NCBI GenBank assembly: GCA_963575745.1
Contig: CAUYUJ010019912.1
Coordinates: 55,001 to 119,000 of the forward strand
Source: Prorocentrum cordatum
Lineage: Eukaryota > Sar > Dinophyceae > Prorocentrales > Prorocentraceae
Reading direction: 5' to 3'
Length of the DNA stretch: 64,000 bases
The translations under genes were made by a program, and so were the position numbers. The notes beneath the pieces are model-generated. The model was not told the origin of the DNA. It worked only from the letters and a program-made list of their open reading frames with translations, and made no database searches. Shown here piece by piece: positions 16,885 through 28,887 of the stretch. Every line of letters begins with the position of its first letter. The stretch's first letter is position 1.

Positions 16885-17318
16885 TTAATTGTTGAGGATG
16901 TCTCGAGCGAAACGCTTGTTTTTCAGAATGTGTTGAGGATGTCTCGAGCGAGACGCTTGTTTTGTGTTATAGATTGTCCTCTCGTGGGGACCTGAATTCT
17001 GAGGATCTCTCTAGTGGATTGCTTGTTTTCACGTGCCCAGGTCTTGAGGATGTCTCGAGCGAGACGCTTGGTTTCACGCCTCCAGGTGGCCCAGACCGAT
17101 GTCTAGCATGAGGATTTGTTGAGGCTGTCTCGAACCAGAGGCCTGTTTTCACGTGTCCAGGTCGCCCAGGCGGATGTCTAGCATGAGGATTTGTTGAGGA
17201 TGTCTCGAGCGAGACGCTTGTTTGCACGTGTCCAGGTTGCCCAGGCGGATTTCTAGCATGAGGATGTGCTGACAACGTCTTGAGCGAAACGCGTGTTTCA
17301 CGTGTCCAGGTCGCCCAG
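16885..17318. repeat. 65-75-bp minisatellite (GATGTCTCGAGCGA)
   Basis: TTGAGGATGTCTCGAGCGAGACGCTTG recurs in about six degenerate units at 16893, 16930, 17042, 17117, 17193 and 17267. The later units also share CACGTGTCCAGGTCGCCCAG and TCTAGCATGAGGAT. Confidence 0.85.
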
Positions 17319-18165
17319 GCACAGCACAGCCCTCGGCATGGTACATCAATATCGATACCCTTAGCATTGCAGCATGGCATGTTGCCTGGCACGTTCCGCG
17401 GAGCGTCCCGTGGCGAGTCCCCCTGGCACGTCGCGCGGTGCACGTCCGTTGGCACGTTCCGTAGCGCGTCCCCTTGGCACGTCCCGCGGTGCGTGCCCAT
17501 GGCACGTCCCCTGGCACGTCGCCTGGCGCGTCCCTTGGGACGTTCCGCGGCGCGTCCTCTTGGCATGTTCCCTCTGTCGATTAGTTCTGGGGCAGCTACC
17601 ATCTGCTCAGGCAGCTCGAGCTTACGATCCAGATCAGTTCGGTGAGGACTCGGATGCCAGGGAGGACTCGATCCACAACGCTATATAGAGCACAAGAGCA
17701 CAATCGCGGCATGGCACATCGCAGTTCAGCACGGCCCAGCACAGCACAGCCGTGCGTTCCGTGGCGAGTCCACCTGGCACGTCGCGCGGCGCGTCCCCTG
17801 GCACGTCCCTCTGCACGTCCATTGGAACGTTCCGTAGCGCGTCCCCTTGGCACGTCCCGCGGTGCGTGCCCATGGCACGTCCCCTGGCACGTCGCCTGGC
17901 GCGTCCCTTGGGACGTTCCGCGGCGCGTCCTCCTGGCATGTTCCCTCTGTCGATTAGTTCTGGGGCAGCTACCATCTGCTCAGGCAGCTCGAGCTTACGC
18001 TCCAGATCAGTTCGGTGAGGACTCGGATGCCAGGGAGGACTCGATCCACAACGCTATATAGAGCACAATCGCGGCATGGCACATCGCAGTTCAGCACGGC
18101 GTAGCACAGCACAGCCCTCGGCACAGTACATCATCATCGATACATTCAGCATTGCATGTGCCCGT
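17319..18165. repeat. Tandem duplication, period ~373 bp, containing TGGCACGTC words
   Basis: TGGCATGTTCCCTCTGTCGA occurs at 17561 and 17934, with long near-identical flanks through ACGCTATATAGAGCACA. The flanking words CAGCACAGCCCTCGGCA and GTACATCA recur at both ends (about 17322 and 18107). Inside, degenerate 15-20-bp TGGCACGTCCC units form a nested minisatellite. Confidence 0.85.
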
Positions 18166-18454
18166 CGCCCAATCAGGTGTCTTTGGAATGTTGCAATGCC
18201 TTACATTTCTATATTCCTTTCCGGGTTCGTGGGTCGATCATGTTTCACGCTTCTGATTTGAGCCTTCGAGGTTTTGTCCTGGTTTGTGTTTCGGCACGTT
18301 TTCGAGCGAAGACAACTCGGGGCTCCCATCAGGGGAGTGGGCACTCATAAATCGCTGGGTGCAGCGCACGGGAGGTCGCTCGTCGCCGGGTTTTCACCTC
18401 GCGATGTGTTAGTTGTGGCGTAGCTTCAACCTTCGACCCGATATCGATCCGCCG
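18166..18454. other. Spacer, nothing recognised
   Basis: Lower GC; no gene or structure recognised. Confidence 0.4.
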
Positions 18455-18849
18455 CCGCCGCCTCCTCCTCCTATTCCTCCTCCTCTTCCTCCTCCCCTCT
18501 CCCCTCTCTCTGTCTCGCCATTCCCCCTCCTCATCCTCCCTGCTCCGTGCTCCTCGGTCATTCCCCACTCCAGTCCCTTCCACACAGACTCCTCCTCAGC
18601 CCCTTTCGCAACCTTCGCCCCATATTCGGTCCTTCCTCCCCCCCCTTTCTGCCTCTCCGGCTTCGCCGGCAGAGCCAAGGGCAGGCTCATGTCCGTGTTC
18701 CGGCCGATAGTCAGCACTCCCCGCAGCATAGACTGGGCCGCCTGCGACAACGAGCAGGCCGCCCCCGCTCTGCTTTCTCCTGCTGGGGCGGCGCGCACAG
18801 AGGGAAGGGAGAGGGGGGAGGCCTTCTCGGAAAGCTGCGGGGCGTGGGC

Positions 18850-18945
18850 TGCTCCTCCTCCTCCTCCTCCTCCTCCTCCTCCTCCTCCCCCTCCTCCTCC
18901 TCCTCCTCCTCCTCCTCCTCCTCCTCCTCCTCCTCCTTCTCTCGT
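18850..18945. repeat. (CTC)n tract
   Basis: Nearly pure CTC triplets. Shorter CTC runs lie at about 18455-18530. Confidence 0.9.
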
Positions 18946-19040
18946 TCTCCCTCCTCCACGAGCGACTGTGAACCTGCGGTCCTAACCGTTTCGCGCTCAG
19001 GAGTCTTGCATGAGCTCATGAGCTCCCTGGGGGCCACTGT

Positions 19041-19235
19041 TTGAGGCCTGGGGGGAGCTGCCCTTTGGCGAGCTCGTTGATGGCTTCATGCCCCCCGCTC
19101 TGGTGGGCGGGTGGGGGCAGGCAAGCTTCCCCGAATCCTTTTGGGGCCCGAACGCGTCAGAACCCACGCCGCCGTCACCACGGAACACCGCGGCGCACAG
19201 GCAGATGTTGGTGGTGCGCGGGGTGGACGTGCTGG
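19041..19235 (+). other. Coding-like fragment, unassigned
   Basis: The frame reading EAWGELPFGELVDGFMPPAL and on to HRQMLVVRGVDVLASI is open for ~65 codons with balanced composition, unlike the surrounding simple sequence. It ends in TGA at the last three bases. No family recognised; chance cannot be excluded. Confidence 0.15.
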
Positions 19236-19659
19236 CTTCCATCTGAGCGATGCAGAAGAACGAGTCGTCTTCACCTACATTGGCGCGTAAGCTGCCCGCG
19301 CAAGGTCGCGCGGAAGCGCCCTCGTTTCCGGTGTGGCGTGCCGCGGTGTTGGCCTGCGCATGTTCCGCATGTGGCGCCGCCTGTCCTCGGGGCCGCGACG
19401 TGGGTGGCGGCGGCGGCGGCGGCGCACGCAGCTCCCGGAGTCACCTGCCGCATCTCCAATTCCGTGTCCTGCACGGGCACCTGCTGCAAAAACCGGATCT
19501 CTTTCCAGCACTGGCCAGTGCGTGGTCGTGCTCAAGGGGTGCGTGAGCGCTTGCTCCGCTCTGTCCCATACGCGCGGCCCTCCTGGCCTCTGCGGGGAGC
19601 TCTTGGACTGGGCAGTGAGCCCGTCACAACATCGGGAATGCTGCGCGAGCCGCCCTCGA

Positions 19660-20090
19660 GTTTGCTCACCCAACACATCCACTGCAAACACTGGCTGGGA
19701 AATGAAGCCCTTCGGACACCAGAAACCGAGCGGTGGCATCATCAGATAAACGATCTGTCAATTCGATGGCCTTTCTGGCCCAGACTGGATACTTGTCACG
19801 ATCCTCTTCTGAGAGATAGGTCTTCACTCTGGAATGAAATACCTGGTGAGAGCATGCCTGGACTACTGACCAGAGGTCTTGTCAGAGCCTACTGTAGGAA
19901 TTCTGCCGCCTACGTGGCACTTTGTGGTGTCCTTCGATGAGGTAGAAATGTCGGTGACCACTCTGATGTCGCCGCTTGTGTGCCTAAGGAGCTCTATGGC
20001 CCCGTTGGATTCAGCACTGTTGATGGTCTGGCTCCCTACTGTTTGACGCTGCGCGGGCTCAGGGCCGATGCCTGAAGCGTTAGGGGAGGT
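19660..20090 (-). pseudogene. Degenerate coding-like fragment, unassigned
   Basis: On the minus strand one frame reads TYLSEEDRDKYPVWARKAIE then LTDRLSDDATARFLVSEGL (about 19665-19860). A second frame upstream reads QTINSAESNGAIELLRHTSG then DIRVVTDISTSSKD (about 19925-20045). The two are separated by stops. The residue mix is protein-like and differs from the tract-derived frames around it, suggesting a broken retroelement polyprotein or an old exon. I cannot name the family. Confidence 0.2.
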
Positions 20091-20404
20091 GGAACAAATA
20101 ATCGAATCGCGCCGACCCGGGCGAAGCAGCAAGCAACTTAGGCAGCGGACGGGGGCAGAGGCAGCAGTACTACGAGGCCTCGCAAAGACTAGTGGCCCGC
20201 AGGGGCGGGAGTAACCCAGTCGGCTCCCTGCTACACTCCCTGACAGAGTGCCCAGCTTACGGAACCCTTCCGACCAGCCTCCCGCACCCCCTCTCACACG
20301 CCTGCGCTGAGGGTCCTCGGAGAGAAACGCCCTCCACCCCCCCCTCCCGACCTGTCGACGGCGGCCAGGCGCCACCCGTCCCGAGGAGCACCCCCCCCCC
20401 TTTC

Positions 20405-20465
20405 CTCTTCCTCCTCCTCCTCCTCCTCCTCCGCCTCCTCCTCCTCCTCCTCCTCCTCCTCCTTC
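20405..20465. repeat. (CTC)n tract
   Basis: Short CTC microsatellite. Confidence 0.85.
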
Positions 20466-21018
20466 CGGCGGTACACCCGCGGTGACGGCGAGCCAGTCCC
20501 ACCGCACCGAAGGCGACACACGGAGCGACGACGGCCTCGCCATTGACAGGCTAAAGATCGCTTTCGAGGAGCTGGGCCACTCCATGTTCGAGCCACACGG
20601 GGTCTTATGCTGCGAGCGTTGCGCAGGAACACGCGAGGTTCAGCGGCCATCGGCAGCACGGAAGCTTCGCAAGAATTGCGACGGCTTCGCCACCAACCCG
20701 ACCACAAGGAGGGCACAGCTAACCTCCACTGACCGCGTACGACGGGGTTTCCACCTCGACAACGCGGACATGGCAACGGAACCGCCAGCGGGGCGCGCTG
20801 ACGCCCCAGGCGACTGAGCACCAGTTGCTCAGCGCCTAAAGGGGCACGCAGCCGCGGCCCCATCAGACCGTGGAGTACGTCTTCGGCAATTCCCCCTTCG
20901 TCGTGAGTCGGGGCGCCTTCCTTGACTTCCACGTCGACCGCGTCGTCTGACGCGCTGCCTCCGCTGCTTAGCGGGGCGGCCTCTCCGCGTTGTGCGGGCT
21001 GCGACTGCGCCGCGCAGG
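20466..21018. other. Spacer, nothing recognised
   Basis: GC-rich unique-looking sequence without a recognisable gene. Confidence 0.35.
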
Positions 21019-21220
21019 CGAATCCTGCGAACCCTCCTCCTCCTCCCTCCTCCTCCTCCCTCCTCCTCCTCCTCCTCCTGCTCCTCCTCCTCCTCCACCT
21101 CCTCCATCCCCCTCACTCCTCCTCCTCCTCCTCCTCCTCCTCCTCCTCCTCGTATCCTCCTCGTTCTCCTCCTCCTCGTTCTCCTCCTCCTCCTCCTCCT
21201 CCTCGTCCTCCTCGCTCGGT
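21019..21220. repeat. (CTC)n tract
   Basis: CTC triplets with TCG interruptions. Confidence 0.9.
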
Positions 21221-22305
21221 CGCTCGCTCCTTGGGGCTTAAAAGTTTGAGCCCGTGCCAGAAGATGAAAAGGTGAAAGTCATGCATAGAATTCCGAATTC
21301 ATGCAAGAGGGGGGGGGTCAGGGCGACCTAAACGTGGGAGCAGCCAGCGAGTCCCCTTCAGAGTGCCCGACTGCCACGCCAGGTAAAGGCGGTCCTGTCG
21401 GCGAGGGGGTCGGGCCAGGGGTCATACCCGACACCATACCCCAGGCGGCCTCCCCTCCCCAGCAAGCGTCCAGACGCGCCCCCTGGACAGCTGGGTCGTG
21501 GGTGAACACGACTCCGTTCCCCCATCGAACACCTCCAGTCACCAGATGCGGGGCCTCATGCAGTGGCTGTGCAACTGAGGGGCAGGCGCTCTGCTGAACA
21601 TCGGGGGCACTTCGAACCCGTATCGTGCAAGCTCCCGCCGCAGTGCGGTCGGAAACCCAGTCAGGGGCGGCCCCCTCCCCATCTTCACTGCGCACTGCCC
21701 CTCCCTCGCACCCCCGCATGGTAGGCACAATCGAGGCGTCGCGCACTCGCATGCTGGCGGCAATGCACAAGCTGGCAACAATTCCCACAGTGTCCCCGAG
21801 CGGTCTTGAACTTGCCGATGGCGCCGTATCCCCGCCCGCCCGTTCGCGAAAGCAAGAGAGGCGGAGTCGATGGTTGAGGCATCGCAGCGGATCAGCATGA
21901 GAGAACCGCCCAGGACTCGAGGGGGGGGGGGAGTGGGCACGCCATCAGGCCAAGCCCCCCCCAGATGGCCACAGAGGGGGCGACGCCAGGATCGACAGGC
22001 GGGCCCGTGTCCAGCAGGGTCCCTCGACATCCAGGAAGCCTTGGGAGGGCCGCCACTTCGGGGGGCATTCCCGCGACAGGGGCAGCAGGGTCGACAGACG
22101 GGGACACAGGGAGGATCCAGCCGGCTGGAACGGCCTGGGCCACGCATCGCACCCAGAGTTCGGTGCATGATCGCAGCCAAACGTTCTCACGCGCCATCCA
22201 CCCCCGCACGCAATCACTGGTCTGAATACACCCCCACGGGGCCGAGGTGGTTCGAACAGGAGTGAGGCCCTCGGGGAGCGCGGCCAGGGGGTGGGAGGCT
22301 TGCAC
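21221..22305. other. Non-coding stretch, no gene recognised
   Basis: Several long frames are open on both strands, but none carries a recognisable motif. The base mix (runs of C and G) explains the lack of stops. Confidence 0.4.
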
Positions 22306-22440
22306 GAACCTCCTCCTCCTCCTCTTCCTCCTCCTCCTCCTCCTCCTCCTCCTCCCTTTCCTCCTCCTCCTGCCCCTCCTCCCTCCTCCTCCTCCTCCTC
22401 CTCCTCCTCCTCCTCCTCCTCCTCCTCCTCCTCCTCCTCG
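22306..22440. repeat. (CTC)n tract at the edge of the satellite array
   Basis: CTC triplets leading directly into the CTTGG satellite. Confidence 0.9.
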
Positions 22441-22949
22441 TCCTGGAGCCGTCTTGGAGGCCATTCTTGGCCGTCTTGGAGGCCTCTTGGGGCCCACTTG
22501 GCGCCGTCTCCGGAGCCTCTTGGGCCGTCATGGGGCCACCTTGGTGGCCTCGTGGGTGATCTTGGAGCGATTTGGGGGGCCTTTTGGGCTGTCTTGAGCC
22601 GTCGGAAGGCTCGAAAAGAACCATTGCCCAAATCCTTCAATAACCTAACTTAACAAAAATCAATGAATTTTGACCTCTTCGGGCTCTCGTGGAGGACATC
22701 TTGGAGGCCTCTTGGGCCGTCTTGGAGGCCTCTTGGAGACCTCTGGGGCCGTCTTGGGCCGTCTGAGAGGTTTCTTGTACGAACTTGGAGGCATCTTGGA
22801 CTCTCCTGGGCCGTTTTGGAGGCCATCTTGGACCATCTTGGACGAACCTGGAAGCCATCTTGGCCATCTTTGAGGCCATCTTGGAGCCGTCTGGAGCAGG
22901 AAAAACCTCGGCAACCGGCTCTGGGAGAGTTTTCCGGACTTTCTGTGAC

Positions 22950-23232
22950 CCTGGCGGGACGGGCTGAAGTCCCAGGGAGTTTTCTAAAAGAACAAAAACA
23001 GGAGGGATCTAGCACGCCGGGCACCCCTGTGGCAATCCAACGGGGCGGCGGATCGAAGACGCCGAGGGCGAACCACCGCCGCCCCCTGTCCTTGTGGAAG
23101 CGCCTATGTGTCCGACAGCTGGGCTAGAGCTTGGCCAAGCTACCGAGTCGGTTTGGAAAGGTTTCGGGGAACGCGGGGGGGAGGAAGGGGAGGAGGAGGA
23201 GGAGGAGGAGACGGAGGAAAAAGGAGAAGGGG
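22950..23232. repeat. Satellite block copy B1 with hairpin and GAG tract
   Basis: GGCGGGACGGGCTGAAG starts the block. The hairpin 23041-23088 pairs CGGGGCGGCGG with CCGCCGCCCC. The sequence then runs through GCTTGGCCAAGCTA to a GAG tract. Confidence 0.75.
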
Positions 23233-23977
23233 GAGGATGCCTCTTCGGAGCCTCTTGAGGCACTCTTGGGCTCGATTGGGCCATCTTTGGACCGTCTTGG
23301 AGACCATGTTGGGGCTATCTTGGGCTCTCTTGGGGCCTCTTGAGGGCCTCATGTGGCCATTTGGGGGCGTCTCGGGGGCTTCTTTGGCCGTCTTATGGCG
23401 TTCCTGGCCCGTCTGACGCCGTCGGGAGCCGTCTTCGGGGCCTCTCTGAACCGACTTGGGGCTCTCTTGGGGCGCTTCGGGTCCGTCTTGGAGGCCAGCT
23501 TGGCCGTCTTGGAGGCCTCTTGGGCCACCTTGGGGCCCTCTTGGGGCCTTCTTGGGGGCCTCTTGGGCCGTCATGGGGCCATCTTGGAGGCCTCGTGAGC
23601 GATCTTGGGGCGATCTTTGGGGCCTCTTGGGCCGTCTTGAGGTCTTCGGAAGGCCGAAAAGAAGGAAATGCCAACATCCTTCAAAAACCTCAGGAAAATC
23701 AATGATGTTGGCCTCTTCGGGCTCTCCTTCAAGACCTCTTGGAGGCGTCTTGGGGGGCTCTTGGAGGCCTCTTGGGCCGTCTTGAACCATCTTGAGGCTA
23801 TCTTAGGCCGTCTTGGAGGCATCTTGGGCCATCTTGGAGGTATCTTGGGGCCATCTGAGTCGTCTTGCAGTCCATGGTGGCCGTCTTGGAGGTGTCTTTG
23901 AGGCCATCTTGGGCCGTCTTGGAGCCGTCTAAAGCAGGAACAACCTTTGGTAACCACCTCTGGGCAATCTTTCCGGG

Positions 23978-24390
23978 TGGCCGGCGGGACGGGGGGCCGA
24001 AGCCCCCGGGGAAGTTCTTTGGGAAAAAGAACCAAAACCAAAACCGAAAGGATCTAGCACGCCAGGGAACCTTGCGATGAATCGACAGGGGACGGCGGAT
24101 CGAAGACGCCTGCGGCAAATCACCGCCGCCCCCTGCCTTTTCTGGACACGGACCATGAGTTCCCCGAGTCGGCTCAGGGAGGGGGAGAGGGAGGAGCAAG
24201 GAGAAGGGAGGAGGAGGCCTCTGGGGAAACCTTTTGACCGTCCCAGGAATTTCTCAAAACGCTTCTGTGGCCGAAACTTGGGTCAAAGCTTGGCCAAGTT
24301 ATCGGACCGTGTGTTCTCCGACTCGGTTTGGAAAGCCTTAGGGAGGAACAGGTAGAAGAGGAATATGAGGAAGAGGATGAGCAGGAGGAA
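23978..24390. repeat. Satellite block copy B2 with hairpin and GAG tracts
   Basis: It contains AGTTCTTTGGGAAAAAGAAC, TCTAGCACGCC, a hairpin at 24086-24135 (CAGGGGACGGCGG / CCGCCGCCCCCTG) and two GAG-rich stretches. One stem mismatch. Confidence 0.7.
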
Positions 24391-24539
24391 GATACCTTCT
24401 GGGGGCCTCTTGGGTGATTTGTGGGCACTCCTGACAGCTCTCTGAGGGTCTTTTGGAGGCCTCTCGGGAGCCTCCTTCCTCGGGGTTCTTGGGGCCTTTA
24501 AGGTTTCTTGAGGGCCTTTTTTGGTAGTTTTGAAGCTTT

Positions 24540-24790
24540 TCTGGCCCGTCTGACGCCGGCCCCTGCCTTTTCGGAAGGCGCCTCTGTGGCCGAAAGTCGG
24601 GCCAGAGCTTGCCTTAAATATCGGGCTAAATGTTCCCCAAGCCGTTGTGGAAAGCCTTCGGGGAACACATGGGGGTGGAGGAAGAGGAGGAGGAGGAGGA
24701 GGAGAAGGAGGAGGAGGAGGAGGAGGACAAAGACGGCCAGGAAAAAAGAGGAGAATAAGGAGGAGAAGGAGGAGGAGGAAGGGAGGAGGC
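24540..24790. repeat. Partial satellite block with GAG tract
   Basis: Only the 3' half of the block is present (GGAAGGCGCCTCTGTGGCCG ... CCTTCGGGGAACACATGGGGG), followed by a ~120-bp GAG tract. Confidence 0.65.
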
Positions 24791-25160
24791 ATCTTGTGAG
24801 CCTCTTGGGGCACTCTTGGGGCCTCCTGGGAGCTTCCTGGGGACCTCTTTGAGGCATCTTGGGGGACTCCTTGGGCCTCTTGTGGGCTTCTTGGGGGCAT
24901 CTTGGGGGCCTCTTTGGCCGTCTTAGGGCGATCCTGGCCCGTCTGACGCCGTCGGGAGCCGTCTTTGGGGCCTCTCTGAACCGACTTGGGGCTCTCTTGG
25001 GGCGCTTCGGGTCCGTCTTTGAGGCCAGCTTGGGCGTCTTGGAGGCCTCTTGGGCCGTCTTGGGGCCCACTTGGGGCCTTCTTGGGGGCCTCTTGGGCCG
25101 TCATGGGGCCATCTTGGAGGCCTGGTGGGCGATTTGGGGGCGATCTTGGGGGCTTCTTGG

Positions 25161-25985
25161 GTCGTCTTGAGGTCTTCGGAAGGCCGAAAAGAAGGAAATG
25201 CCAACATCCTTCAAAAACCTAAGGAAAATCAATGATGTTGGCCTCTTCGGGCCCTCCTGGAGGACCTCTTGGAGACCTCTTGGGTCGTGTTGGGCCGTCT
25301 TGGAGGCTTCTTGGGCGAACTTGGAGATATCTTGGACTCTCTTGGGCCGTCTTCGAGGCCGTCTTGGACCATCTCGGGCGGACTTGGAAGCCATCCTGAA
25401 CCATCTTGGAGGCCATCTTGGGCCAACGTGACCATCTTGGAGTCCATCTTGAGCCGTCTTGGAGGATTTTTTGGGGGATTGAGATCCCTTTCGGGCGGCC
25501 AGCGGGACGGGCCGAAGCCCCAGGGGGAGTTCTTTTGGAAAAGAACCAAGACCAAAACCGAAAGGGTCTAGCACGCCGGGCACCCGTGTGGCAAGCTAAC
25601 AGGGGGCGGCTCGCCTACGGCGAATCACCGCCGCCCCCTGCCCCTTTGGAAGCGCCTCTGTGGCCGACAGCTGGGCCAGAGCTTGGCCAAGCTATCGGGC
25701 CAGTTGTTTCCCGAGTCAGCTTGGAAAGTCTTCGGGGAACGCATGGGGGAGCAAGAAGAGGAGGAGGGGGAGGATGATGAAACAAGAGGAAAAAAGAAGA
25801 GGAGGAGGAGGAGGAGGCGTCTTGGGCGCCTCTTGGGGCACTCTTAGGGCCTCCTGGGAGCTTCGTGGGGACCTCTTGGATTGTTTTTGGGGGCCTGTGG
25901 GGGCTTCCTGGGGGCGTTTTTGGCCGTCTTAGGGCGTTCCTGGTTTGCCTGACGCCGTCGGGAGCCGTCTTTGGGGCCTGTCTGG
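25161..25985. repeat. 825-bp satellite segment, tandem copy 1
   Basis: Nearly identical to 25986-26810 at an offset of exactly 825 bp, including block B3 with the shortened hairpin (25600-25640). I saw one internal difference (GGGCCTCC versus GGACCTCC near 25849/26674). Confidence 0.9.
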
Positions 25986-26810
25986 GTCGTCTTGGGGTCT
26001 TCGGAAGGCCGAAAAGAAGGAAATGCCAACATCCTTCAAAAACCTAAGGAAAATCAATGATGTTGGCCTCTTCGGGCCCTCCTGGAGGACCTCTTGGAGA
26101 CCTCTTGGGTCGTGTTGGGCCGTCTTGGAGGCTTCTTGGGCGAACTTGGAGATATCTTGGACTCTCTTGGGCCGTCTTCGAGGCCGTCTTGGACCATCTC
26201 GGGCGGACTTGGAAGCCATCCTGAACCATCTTGGAGGCCATCTTGGGCCAACGTGACCATCTTGGAGTCCATCTTGAGCCGTCTTGGAGGATTTTTTGGG
26301 GGATTGAGATCCCTTTCGGGCGGCCAGCGGGACGGGCCGAAGCCCCAGGGGGAGTTCTTTTGGAAAAGAACCAAGACCAAAACCGAAAGGGTCTAGCACG
26401 CCGGGCACCCGTGTGGCAAGCTAACAGGGGGCGGCTCGCCTACGGCGAATCACCGCCGCCCCCTGCCCCTTTGGAAGCGCCTCTGTGGCCGACAGCTGGG
26501 CCAGAGCTTGGCCAAGCTATCGGGCCAGTTGTTTCCCGAGTCAGCTTGGAAAGTCTTCGGGGAACGCATGGGGGAGCAAGAAGAGGAGGAGGGGGAGGAT
26601 GATGAAACAAGAGGAAAAAAGAAGAGGAGGAGGAGGAGGAGGCGTCTTGGGCGCCTCTTGGGGCACTCTTAGGACCTCCTGGGAGCTTCGTGGGGACCTC
26701 TTGGATTGTTTTTGGGGGCCTGTGGGGGCTTCCTGGGGGCGTTTTTGGCCGTCTTAGGGCGTTCCTGGTTTGCCTGACGCCGTCGGGAGCCGTCTTTGGG
26801 GCCTGTCTGG
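25986..26810. repeat. 825-bp satellite segment, tandem copy 2
   Basis: Second copy, including block B4 (hairpin 26425-26465) and its GAG tract. Near identity implies a recent duplication compared with the rest of the array. Confidence 0.9.
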
Positions 26811-28358
26811 GTCGTCTTGGGGCCCTCTTGGGGCATATCAGGGGTTTTTAGAGGCCATCTTGGGCGTCTTGGAGGCCTCTTGGGGCCCTCTTGGAGCCGT
26901 CTTGGGAGCCTTTTGGGCCGTCATGGGGCCATCTTGGAGGCACAGTGGGCGATCTTGGGAGCCTCTTGCGCTGTCTTGAGCTGTCGGAATGCCAAGAAGT
27001 AGTAAATGCCATAATCCTTCAAACATCGGTGACAAATCAATGATCTTGGCCTTTTCGTGCCCTCCTGGCAGACCTCCTGGACGCCTTTTGGGCCGTCTTG
27101 GAGGCCTCTTGGGGGCCTCTTGGGCCGTCTTGGGCCATCTTGAGGCCGTCTTAGGCCGTCTTGGGTGCATCTTGGGCCGTCTTAGAGGCATCTTGGGGCC
27201 ATCTTAGCCGTCTTGGAGGCAATGTTGGCCGTCTTGGAGGCCTCTTGGGCCCTCTTGGGGGCGTCTTGGGGGCCTCTTGGGCCGTCGTGGGGCCATCTTG
27301 GAGTCCTCGTGTGCGATCTTAGGGGCCTCTTGGGCCGTCTTGAGCCGTCAGAAGGCCGAAAAGAAGCAAATGCCAGAATCCTTCAACAACCAATGGAAAA
27401 TCAATGATTTTGGCCTCTTCGGGCCCTCCTGGAGGACCTCTTGGGGGCCTCTGGGGCCGTCTTGGAGGCCTCTTGGGGGCCTCTTGGGCCGTCTTAGGCC
27501 ATCTGGAGGCCATCTTAGGCCGTCTTTGGTGCATCTTGGGCCGTCTTGGAGGCATCTTGGGGCCTTGACCGTCTTGGAGGCCTCTTGGGCCCTCTTGGGG
27601 GCCTCTTGGGCCGTCATAGGGCCATCTTGGAGTCCTCGTGTGCGATCTTGGGGGCCTCTTGGGCCGTCTGGAGCCGTCAGAAGGCCGAAAAGAAGCAAAT
27701 GCCAGAATCCTTCAAAAACCAATGGACATTTCATGATTTGGGCATCTTCGGGCCCTCCTGGAGGACCTTTTGGAGGCCTCTTGGGGCCCTCTTGGAGCCG
27801 TCTTGGGAGCCTATTGGGCAGTCTTAGGCCATCTTGAGGCCATCTTAGGCCGTCTTGGGTGCATCTTGGGCCGCCTTGGAGGCATCTTGGGGCCACCTTA
27901 GCCGTCTTTGAGGCATCTTGACCGTCTTGGAGGCCTCTTGGGCCGTCTTGGGGCCCTCTTAGGACTGTCTTGGAGGCTTCTTGGGCCGTCATGGGGCCAT
28001 CTTGGAGACCTCTTGGGCGATCTTGGGGGCCCCTTGGGCCGTCGGAAGGCCGAAAATGCCAATATCCTTCAAAAACCTAAAGGAAAACAATGAGATTGGC
28101 CTCTTCAGACCTTCCTGGAGGACTTCTTTGAGGCCTCTTGGTCTGTCTTGGAGACCTCTTAGGGGGCTCTTGGGCCGTCGTGGGCCATCTGGAGGCCATC
28201 TTACACCGTTGTTGGTGCATCTTCGGCCGTCTTGGAGGCATTTGGGGGCCATCTTAGCCGTCTTGGAGGCCATCTTGGCCGTCTTGGAGGCATCTTGGAG
28301 GCCATCTTGGGCCATCTTGAGCGAAACATTGTTGGATTGAGGTCATGGGCAATACTTC

Positions 28359-28866
28359 GGGGGTACTAAAGTTTTTGACCATAAGATGAGAATTGCCTCG
28401 CTGGTCACGCGTGCCGCGGCGGACCGATCAGGATGCAAAGGTGCCTTGATGCGGATTCGCGAGCCTTTGTGGGCCCTCTGGGACGGCCAACCAGTGAACC
28501 GAGAGCGACCGCATTAGAGAAGGATGCCCAGGGTCTCACAACATCAATGCAACAAGGAATACAATGAAACATCGCGTTGGCATGATAAGGACAGGGTCGA
28601 TGGGGATGATGACACGGACGATCAAACGTGACCCAAGCGGAGTGGTTTACTGTGAATGGGTTCAAGTCGGAGTGTTTTCCGGCCCTATTTTAAATGGGAC
28701 GGAGTAATTATCACCCTGTTTTAAATATATATTATTATATTCTTACAGGGTGAGAGCCCATCGGAGTCGAACCGCCGCCCGACCCAAAACATGTCGCTAT
28801 GATTCTACGGGGGGGCAGGGGGCGTCGAGAGCATGACGTCTTATGGTCAAAACTATAGTACCCCCC
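28359..28866. mobile_element. 508-bp TIR element inside the satellite
   Basis: The ends are inverted repeats: GGGGGTACTAAAGTTTTTGACCATAAGA on the left and TCTTATGGTCAAAACTATAGTACCCCCC on the right. The interior is unrelated to the satellite and much less repetitive. It includes an AT-rich inverted repeat (CACCCTGT...ACAGGGTG, about 28710-28755). No target duplication was obvious. It encodes nothing recognised, so it is a non-autonomous element. Confidence 0.7.
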
Positions 28867-28887
28867 GTGTATTTCCGGGACCCCAGG

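Noticed and set aside
17319-18165. Repeated words as a CRISPR-like array
   Set aside because: Units have no constant repeat/unique spacer pattern and this is nuclear eukaryotic DNA.
28680-28720. ATTTTAAATGGGACGGAGTA as a plant Stowaway MITE end
   Set aside because: Resembles the Stowaway terminal motif but lacks a matching second end; more likely part of the 508-bp TIR element.
28740-28790. GGGTGAGAGCCC as large-subunit rRNA fragment
   Set aside because: The word resembles LSU rRNA, but the match is about a dozen bases and the flanks do not continue it.
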